NCBI GenBank assembly: GCA_019237595.1
Contig: JAFAGU010000082.1
Coordinates: forward strand, 1 to 11,500
DNA length: 11,500 nucleotides
Origin: Betaproteobacteria bacterium
GTDB lineage: Bacteria > Pseudomonadota > Gammaproteobacteria > Burkholderiales > SG8-39
Direction of reading: 5' to 3'
The notes beneath the pieces were generated by a model. That model was given only the letters and a program-made list of their open reading frames with translations. It made no database searches and was not told the DNA's origin. Below, piece after piece: positions 7,082 through 11,500 of the stretch. Position 1 is the first letter of the stretch. Each line of letters opens with the position of its first letter. The position numbers were made by a program, and so were the translations under genes.

Positions 7082-8027
7082 TGGAGCCGCGGTTCCACCG
7101 CACCTCGCAGCCCTCCCGGCCCAGGAGGCTGCGGTGGTGGCGGTACCAGTCGTTCGTGAGCTTCTCCGCGGGATCGAAGCGACGCTTCTCGGCCAGCACG
7201 CGCTTGAGCTCGGGATAACAGCCGTCCACCTGCGCCCGGGTCGCTTCCGGGGTGGATGCAATCGCGAACGTGCCGCCGCGCGAGCGCGAGGCGTCGATGA
7301 GCTCGCGGCAGAGCTGCGTGGTGCGCACGCTTCCGCCGAGCGTGTCGCGCTCGGCGAGCAGAAGCGTCACCTCGGCGTACTCGTTCCGGGCCCAGCGCAA
7401 CGCCGTCTCGGACTCCGGAAGGGTCCGGCGCACCGACACCGCATGGATGGCGGTGCGCCACTCGCCGCATCGCTCCCGGGTCTCGGCGAGGAAGCCCTCG
7501 ACCGACGAAGGCGGGACGAGAATCCTGAGCGAGCGGCTTCGAGTTTCCATGGAGGCGTCGAGCGCGAGCGATTCCACGGCGCTCGGCGCGTCTCCCGCCG
7601 CGGCAAGGGACTCCAGGCGCAGCGTGGCGCTGTAGAGCGCCCCGAAGAGCCCCTGGCCGCCCACCGCCAGGCTGAAGAGCTCGGCGTTCCGGTCCCGCGT
7701 CAGCGTGCGCAGCTCGCCATCCGCGGTAACCAGCGCAAGCGACTCCACGTGTGCGACGACCGGCCGGCCGTCGGGACCCGCCGCATTCGCCTCGACGGCT
7801 GCGGCGATCGTGCCGAACCGCTCCCACGCCTGCGCGAACGGCGGGCAGGACGGCCGCAGATGGGCGGCAAGCGCTGTCCAGGAGGCCGAGGCCTGGACTT
7901 CCACCAGTCCGCGCGCCGCGTCGAGCCGCAGGACCCTGTCGAGCCGGGCGGGATCGAAGCGCTGCGCCTGGCGCACGACCTCGCGCAGTTCGAGGGCGGA
8001 CAAGGGCAGTGCGGGCGTTGCGAGCAT
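7074..8027 (-). CDS. Short FAD-binding oxidoreductase, VAO/GlcD-like
   Basis: A 317-residue protein resembling the VAO (FAD_binding_4) flavoprotein family, whose members oxidise lactones, glycolate and other hydroxylated compounds. Visible family features are VLRLDAARGLVEVQASASW (32-50), GTIAAAVEANAAGPDG (72-87), VESLALVTADGEL (94-106), NAELFSLAVGGQGLFGALYS (114-133) and the C-terminal FDPAEKLTNDWYR near residue 284. The usual N-terminal strand and loop that binds the FAD pyrophosphate (a Gly-rich segment about 40-60 residues before VLRLD) is absent: only 31 residues precede it. No covalent-FAD histidine or cysteine is obvious. Start ATG 8027 has a GGAGG six bases upstream. A longer in-frame start at 8060 adds only an arginine-rich stretch. 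The gene lies 94 nt behind the acylphosphatase gene and may be co-transcribed with it. Substrate is unknown. Confidence 0.8.
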   Translation of the reverse strand: MLATPALPLSALELREVVRQAQRFDPARLDRVLRLDAARGLVEVQASASWTALAAHLRPSCPPFAQAWERFGTIAAAVEANAAGPDGRPVVAHVESLALVTADGELRTLTRDRNAELFSLAVGGQGLFGALYSATLRLESLAAAGDAPSAVESLALDASMETRSRSLRILVPPSSVEGFLAETRERCGEWRTAIHAVSVRRTLPESETALRWARNEYAEVTLLLAERDTLGGSVRTTQLCRELIDASRSRGGTFAIASTPEATRAQVDGCYPELKRVLAEKRRFDPAEKLTNDWYRHHRSLLGREGCEVRWNRGSRR

Positions 8028-8033
8028 TTCGGG

Positions 8034-8038
8034 CCTCC
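8034..8038 (-). promoter_or_regulatory. Shine-Dalgarno (GGAGG) of the FAD protein gene
   Basis: GGAGG on the minus strand lies six bases before ATG 8027. It decides this start over the in-frame ATG at 8060. It is one of only two strong ribosome-binding sites in the window. Confidence 0.75.
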
Positions 8039-8065
8039 GTCTCGATGAGCCGGGGCGCATTGTTC

Positions 8066-8086
8066 GCGGCGCTGCCGCGCTGCCGC
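8066..8086. repeat. Tandem octamer with inverted arms between acyP and the FAD gene
   Basis: GCGCTGCC is repeated back to back (8069-8076 and 8077-8084), flanked by inverted arms GCGGC (8066-8070) and GCCGC (8082-8086). It lies in the 94-nt gap between the two minus-strand genes, so a transcript crossing the gap could fold here. Its role is unknown. Nothing else is recognisable in this gap apart from the ribosome-binding site. Confidence 0.5.
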
Positions 8087-8121
8087 AACGACTGCGTGGA
8101 AAGTAGCGCCGGGAGATACCG

Positions 8122-8403
8122 CTAGGCGCTTGGCAGGCGCTCGAAGCCTCGGGGAACGGGTTCTGGCTCGGGCAATTCCTCCACCGCCACCGACCGCACC
8201 TGCGCGGCCGGCGGCCCGCGGCGTGCCCACGACGTGAGCGCCGCCACGGCTTCCGGGCTGCCGCTCAGGAGCGCTTCGACCGAGCCGTCGCGCCGATTGC
8301 GCACCCAGCCGAGCACGCCGAGGCGCCGGGCTTCGCTGCACAGGGCGTCGCGGAATCCCACCCCTTGGACTCGTCCGCGGATGAGGAGCCTGCGCGCGGC
8401 CAT
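8122..8403 (-). CDS. acyP: Acylphosphatase
   Basis: A small cytosolic enzyme that hydrolyses carboxyl-phosphate bonds of acyl phosphates. The 93-residue product has normal length and both signature blocks. GRVQGVGFRDAL (10-21) contains the phosphate-binding loop and catalytic R18. LGWVRNRRDGSVEALLSG (31-48) contains catalytic N36. The C-terminus ends with FERLPSA, close to the usual phenylalanine-x-aromatic/leucine ending. The start is ATG 8403, directly preceded by an in-frame TAA, so no longer start exists; no clear ribosome-binding site is seen. The gene is divergent from the pilin-like gene (83 nt apart) and upstream of the FAD protein gene on the same strand. The TAG stop again sits in a CTAG. 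Confidence 0.95.
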   Translation of the reverse strand: MAARRLLIRGRVQGVGFRDALCSEARRLGVLGWVRNRRDGSVEALLSGSPEAVAALTSWARRGPPAAQVRSVAVEELPEPEPVPRGFERLPSA

Positions 8404-8474
8404 TTATGGGCGGAACAGGCAGGAGCAGCACATGGCGCCGTGTTCACGCATGTTAAGCTGCCCGGGGGAAATCC

Positions 8475-8481
8475 AAGGGGG
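8475..8481 (+). promoter_or_regulatory. Shine-Dalgarno (AAGGGGG) of the pilin-like gene
   Basis: A purine-rich AAGGGGG ends five bases before ATG 8487 and supports that start. The 83-nt divergent gap (8404-8486) must also hold promoters for both acyP and this gene, but I see no convincing -35/-10 pair for either. Confidence 0.65.
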
Positions 8482-8486
8482 AAGCA

Positions 8487-8879
8487 ATGCGCATCGGATT
8501 GTTGATCATCGCCATCCTCGCGCTCGGCGCGTTCGTCGTCGTGGCGGTCGTTCTGCCGCAGAAGAACGAGTCGGAAGCGAAGGAGGCCGCCCAGGCGCTC
8601 GTGACCGGGGCGCAGCCCGCCCAGCAGCAGGTCGCGTCGGCGGCCGAGAAAGCGGGGAATCTCGCCGATGCCGGCAAGGGCGTCAAGGTTTCCAGCCAGA
8701 GCGACGCCAAGTACGGCGAGCTGAAGTGGATCGTCTCGGAAAACGGCTCGGTCCGCGGGTGGAACGAGAAGAACGCCATCGAGGTAACGCTCACGCCTTC
8801 CTTGGCCGGAGGGAAGGTCAGCTGGGCGTGCCGCGGCTATCCGGTGGCGGCGATGCCGGCGTCCTGCGCCGGGCGCTGA
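8487..8879 (+). CDS. Small membrane-anchored protein with pilin-like C-terminus
   Basis: A 130-residue protein. Residues 3-23 form one hydrophobic helix with a short basic N-terminus (MR), consistent with an inner-membrane anchor and an external C-terminal domain. Residues 28-60 (SEAKEAAQALVTGAQ and onward) look like the amphipathic alpha-1 part of type IV pilins. The C-terminus, IEVTLTPSLAGGKVSWACRG then MPASCAGR, matches the pilin beta-sheet and D-loop, with C115 and C127 placed to form its disulfide. The prepilin peptidase signature (glycine, then a phenylalanine and glutamate at +5) is missing. It is either a diverged minor pilin-like protein or a pilin domain on a permanent anchor. A good Shine-Dalgarno supports the start. 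The last 62 nt overlap hyfI antisense, covering residues 111-130. Function is inferred only from resemblance. Confidence 0.8.
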   Translation: MRIGLLIIAILALGAFVVVAVVLPQKNESEAKEAAQALVTGAQPAQQQVASAAEKAGNLADAGKGVKVSSQSDAKYGELKWIVSENGSVRGWNEKNAIEVTLTPSLAGGKVSWACRGYPVAAMPASCAGR

Positions 8880-9372
8880 CCGCCGTCAGGATGGCCTGCA
8901 TGATGCGCGCCGGCGTCGGCGGGCATCCGGGCACCGCGACGTCTACGGGAATGACGTTCGAGATCCGGCCCAGGCTCGCGTAGCTCTCGCCGAAGAGCCC
9001 GCCGGTGCAGGCGCAGTCCCCGGTGGCGACCACGAGCTTGGGCTCCGGCACCGCGTCGTAGGTTCGCCGCAGCGCTTCTTCCATGTTGCGTGACACGGGC
9101 CCCGTGACGAGGAGCAGATCCGCGTGCCGCGGGCTCGCGACGAACCGGATGCCCAGGCCCTCGAGGTTGTAGTAGGGATTGTTCGTCGCATGGATCTCGA
9201 GCTCGCAGCCGTTGCACGAGCCGGCGTCGACATGCCGGATCGCGAGCGCGCGCCCGAGGAGCCTGAGGATGTCCTCGCCAAGCGCCGAGCGCTCGCGGAG
9301 CGCTTCGTCGGGCGCCGGCGCCGGCTCCGTGCGGATGCCGATCGCGGAGATCTGGCGCAGGATCTTTTCCAT
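8818..9372 (-). CDS. hyfI: Hydrogenase-4/complex I-like small subunit (NuoB/HyfI family)
   Basis: A 184-residue NuoB-family iron-sulfur subunit, the electron-transfer partner of the large subunit encoded just upstream. All four cysteines that bind the [4Fe-4S] cluster are present: C53 and C56 in GSCNGCELEI, C120 in GDCACTGG and C150 in PGCPPTP. VTGPVSRNM (89-97) and the ATNNPYYNLEGLGIRFV block (62-78) are typical of the Hyf/Ech-type branch. It lacks the extra clusters of uptake hydrogenase small subunits. ATG 9372 lies 8 nt after the hyfG stop with no Shine-Dalgarno, suggesting coupled translation. The nonconserved C-terminal tail (about residues 168-184, Arg/Pro/Ser-rich) runs 62 nt into the opposite-strand pilin-like gene. 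No ferredoxin subunit or maturation protease follows. Confidence 0.92.
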   Translation of the reverse strand: MEKILRQISAIGIRTEPAPAPDEALRERSALGEDILRLLGRALAIRHVDAGSCNGCELEIHATNNPYYNLEGLGIRFVASPRHADLLLVTGPVSRNMEEALRRTYDAVPEPKLVVATGDCACTGGLFGESYASLGRISNVIPVDVAVPGCPPTPARIMQAILTAVSARRRTPASPPPDSRGTPS

Positions 9373-9380
9373 GCCGTGGC

Positions 9381-10916
9381 CTAGAGGTCCGCGCCCGAGT
9401 AGGAGAGGTTGAAGGATTTGTTGATGAGCGGGAAGTCTGGGACGATGTTCCCGATCACCGCGTGCTCGAGTGCCGGCCAGTTCTGCCACGAGGGATCGTG
9501 CGGATGGCAGCGCCGCACGGCGCCCGAGGGACCGGCTTCCAGCGCGACGAAGACTTCGCCGCGCCAGCCTTCGACCCAGCCGACGCCGAACGCGCCCTCT
9601 TCGGGCACGCGCGGCTCGATCCGCGTGGCGGTGCGCGGAAGCTCGCGCGAGATGCGCCGCTGGAGGCGCAGCGATTCGAGCGCCTCCTCGAAGCGCACGA
9701 CGATCCGCGAGGCGACGTCCCCGTTCCGGTGCGCGCAGACGCGCGGCTCGAGCTCGTCGTAGGGCGCGTAGCCCGGATGCACCCGTGCGTCGATCGCGAT
9801 TCCGCTCGCCCGGGCCGCGAGCCCGACCACTCCCAATCCCGACGCGATCGCCGGCGGCAGGCGGCCGCAGTTGATGCAGCGATCCTGCAGGCCGGCATGG
9901 TCGTAATAGATGGCTCGGAGGATGCCGAGCTCCTTTTCCAGGCGGGCGGCTTCGTCCAGCAAGGCCGGCGCATCGTCCTCGCCGAGATCGACCGCAACGC
10001 CGCCCGGGACGATGCAATCCATCATGTAGCGGTGGCCGAACAGGCGGGCATTCGCCCTCAACAGGTCCTCCTTCAAGCGCGAGAACTGCGCGAGCCCGAA
10101 CGCGAGCCCGCCGTCGTTCCCGAGGTATCCGAGGTCGCCGAGGTGGTTCGCCAGCCGTTCCCGCTCGAGGAAAAGCGCCCGGAGCCAGAGCGCGCGCTTC
10201 GGCACGGCGAGCGCGGCGGCGCCCTCGAGGGCCATCGCATACGCCCACGCGTAGGCGACGGTGCTGTCGCCCGAGACCCGGGACGCGAGCCGCCCCGCCT
10301 CGAGGACGGGCAGGGATTCGAGGCGTTTCTCGATGCCCTTGTGCTTGTAGCCCAGGCGCTCCTCCAGGCGCAGGACGCGCTCGCCGACGACCGAGAACCG
10401 GAAATGCCCGGGCTCGATGATGCCGGCGTGCACCGGTCCCACGGCGATCTCGTGCACGCCCTCGCCCTCGACGGGGACGAAGTCGTAGCGCGGGTCCCCG
10501 ACGGCGAAGGCGGCATCGGCGGCGACGTCCCGGCGCAGCGGGAAGGTTCCCGGCGTCCACGCGCCGTGGCGCAGCCACCCGCGCGCGTCGCTCCCCGCGT
10601 TCACGCCGACGAGGTCCCGGGCGGCGCGCTGCATGCGAGAGGCCGACGGGAAAAGATCGGAGAGGTCCGGATAGTCCGTGCCTTCCATGGCGAGCCGCAA
10701 GTAGAGCAGTCCCTCGGAGCCCACTAGAAGCGCGTGTGCGGCGAAGCGCCCGCCGCGGTCGCGCTCGTCGCTTGCCCAGAGCGCGCCGAGCCGTCCGCCG
10801 CGATCGGCGAGCGCCTGCGCCGCGCTGCGCCATCCGGTCGCGTCGACGTCCGCTCGCCATGCCGGTATCGCGCCTGGAAGCGGGGAAAGCGATAACCCGG
10901 GGACGAAAAGCGGCAT
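9381..10916 (-). CDS. hyfG: HyfG/HycE-like large subunit without [NiFe] ligands (Ehr-type)
   Basis: A 511-residue fusion of a NuoC-like domain (residues 1-130, with YPDLSDLFPSASRMQRAARD at 82-101) and a NuoD/hydrogenase large-subunit domain. GPVHAGIIEPGHFRFSV (160-176) and LEERLGYKHKGIEKRLE (184-200) place it with HyfG/HycE. In true hydrogenases the next block is RVCGIC; here it is RVSGDS (213-218), with both cysteines replaced by serine. The C-terminal DPCxxC is DPSWQNW (474-480). The protein therefore cannot hold a [NiFe] site. The ending PDFPLINKSFNLSYSGADL is complete, so no C-terminal peptide is cleaved. An unusual CxxC is present at C347/C350. ATG 10916 follows the hyfF stop by 3 nt without a Shine-Dalgarno. 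It likely forms the peripheral arm of a membrane-bound ion-pumping complex with HyfI; the redox substrate is unknown. Confidence 0.9.
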   Translation of the reverse strand: MPLFVPGLSLSPLPGAIPAWRADVDATGWRSAAQALADRGGRLGALWASDERDRGGRFAAHALLVGSEGLLYLRLAMEGTDYPDLSDLFPSASRMQRAARDLVGVNAGSDARGWLRHGAWTPGTFPLRRDVAADAAFAVGDPRYDFVPVEGEGVHEIAVGPVHAGIIEPGHFRFSVVGERVLRLEERLGYKHKGIEKRLESLPVLEAGRLASRVSGDSTVAYAWAYAMALEGAAALAVPKRALWLRALFLERERLANHLGDLGYLGNDGGLAFGLAQFSRLKEDLLRANARLFGHRYMMDCIVPGGVAVDLGEDDAPALLDEAARLEKELGILRAIYYDHAGLQDRCINCGRLPPAIASGLGVVGLAARASGIAIDARVHPGYAPYDELEPRVCAHRNGDVASRIVVRFEEALESLRLQRRISRELPRTATRIEPRVPEEGAFGVGWVEGWRGEVFVALEAGPSGAVRRCHPHDPSWQNWPALEHAVIGNIVPDFPLINKSFNLSYSGADL

Positions 10917-10919
10917 GGG

Positions 10920-11500
10920 TCAGCCGACGAAGCGGGCCGCCTGCCGATACCACTCGGCGAGGTTGGGCGGCATATAGAGCCCCAGGAGCAGCACAAGGGC
11001 GAGATGCGCAAATACCGGCACGAGCGCCGGCCGGTGCGGCAGTCGGGCGGCCGTCGGTTCGCCGAACACCATCGGCTGCACCTTGCCAAAGATCGCCGCG
11101 AAGGACACGCCCAGCGAGACGAGCAGCACCGGGGTCGCCCAAGGCTGCTGCGCCATGGCGGCGGTGAGAATGAGGAACTCGCTCGCGAACACGCCAAAGG
11201 GCGGCATGCCGAGGATGGCGGCGGTGCCCAGCATGAGCCCCCAGCCGACGGTTGGGCTCACGCTCGCGAGGCCGCGGATGCGCTCCATGACTTGCGTCCC
11301 GGTCTTCTGAGACGCATGCCCCACGGCGAAGAAGATCGCGCTCTTCGTCAGCGAATGCACCGTCATGTGAAGCAGGCCCGCGAAGCTCGCGACCGGCCCG
11401 CCCATGCCGAAGGCAAAGGTGATGAGGCCCATGTGCTCGACCGAGGAGTAAGCGAACATGCGCTTCACGTCGCGCTGGCGCGAGAGGAAGAACGCCGCGA
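10920..11500 (-). CDS. hyfF: Hydrogenase-4 subunit F-like antiporter-type membrane subunit (5' end outside window)
   Basis: The C-terminal 193 codons of a NuoL/M/N- or Mrp-type membrane subunit, entering from the right edge and open there. FFLSRQRDVKRMFAYSSVEH followed by MGL closely matches HyfF of E. coli. LHMTVHSLTKSAIFFAVGH contains the conserved lysine of a proton-translocation helix, and ILGMPPFGVFASEFLILTAA is another family hallmark. Several hydrophobic helices follow, including LVPVFAHLALVLLLGLY near the end. Such subunits couple redox work in the peripheral arm to movement of protons or sodium ions across the inner membrane. An internal ATG at 11468 is not the start, since conserved sequence continues upstream of it. 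The TGA stop is 3 nt before hyfG. Other membrane subunits (B, C and E types) are expected further right. Confidence 0.93.
   Translation of the reverse strand, partial: AAFFLSRQRDVKRMFAYSSVEHMGLITFAFGMGGPVASFAGLLHMTVHSLTKSAIFFAVGHASQKTGTQVMERIRGLASVSPTVGWGLMLGTAAILGMPPFGVFASEFLILTAAMAQQPWATPVLLVSLGVSFAAIFGKVQPMVFGEPTAARLPHRPALVPVFAHLALVLLLGLYMPPNLAEWYRQAARFVG

Noticed and set aside
8028..8060. Alternative FAD protein start at 8060
   Set aside because: GGAGG lies correctly spaced for 8027, and the 11 extra residues are Arg/Pro-rich and do not restore the missing FAD loop.
6547..8088. 513-codon minus-strand frame spanning the dnaE end and the FAD gene
   Set aside because: It is out of frame with the recognisable FAD protein, Arg/Gly/Ala-rich, and without family motifs.
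8234..8983. 249-codon plus-strand frame across acyP and the pilin-like gene
   Set aside because: It is antisense to acylphosphatase, out of frame with the pilin-like gene, and has no recognisable domain.
9373..11142. Possible N-terminal extension of HyfI in the same frame (774 codons in total)
   Set aside because: The extension runs through hyfG in another frame and is Arg-rich. HyfG itself is conserved and complete, and ATG 9372 gives the normal NuoB-family length.
1..11500. Search for tRNA/rRNA genes, CRISPR arrays, insertion sequences, att sites and prophage genes
   Set aside because: No repeat-spacer pattern, terminal inverted repeats, transposase or integrase motifs, or tRNA-like folds were seen by eye. 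The space is almost fully used by the eleven genes.

Overview
The window is a GC-rich (about two-thirds G+C by eye), tightly packed bacterial chromosome segment with eleven protein genes and no RNA genes, insertion sequences, phage genes or CRISPR repeats that I can see. DnaE and PurM closely resemble their proteobacterial counterparts. The block hda - AI-2E permease divergent from purM is an arrangement I associate with Betaproteobacteria, so a betaproteobacterium, perhaps an uncultivated lineage, is the best guess. The species cannot be named from the window.

Left part (1-3576), core genes: hda (regulatory inactivation of DnaA; its end touches the left edge) lies directly behind an AI-2E/PerM-family permease, both on the minus strand. 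purM (purine synthesis) is divergent from them, with only 24 nt between the two start codons. purM converges on an EamA/DMT-family exporter, and the two genes share one CTAG as both stop codons.

Middle (3592-8403): dnaE, the replicative polymerase alpha subunit, starts only 15 nt from the exporter start. It converges, again through a shared CTAG, on a short VAO-type FAD protein that lacks the usual N-terminal FAD-binding part. An acylphosphatase gene lies upstream of the FAD gene on the same strand.

Right part (8487-11500), the accessory and most interesting region: a small membrane-anchored protein has a type IV pilin-like C-terminus but no prepilin cleavage motif. Its last 62 nt overlap, antisense, the end of a minus-strand operon that enters from the right edge: hyfF-like (proton-pump-type membrane subunit), hyfG-like (fused NuoC/NuoD-type large subunit) and hyfI-like (NuoB-type small subunit). 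The small subunit keeps all four cysteines for its [4Fe-4S] cluster. The large subunit has lost both cysteine pairs that hold the [NiFe] site of true hydrogenases. The operon therefore most likely encodes an energy-converting hydrogenase-related (Ehr-type) complex, a membrane ion pump of unknown redox substrate, rather than a hydrogenase.

Gene packing is extreme: inter-gene distances are +2, +24, -4, +15, -4, +94, +83, -62, +8 and +3 nt. Promoters must therefore lie inside neighbouring genes, and there is little room for classical terminators.
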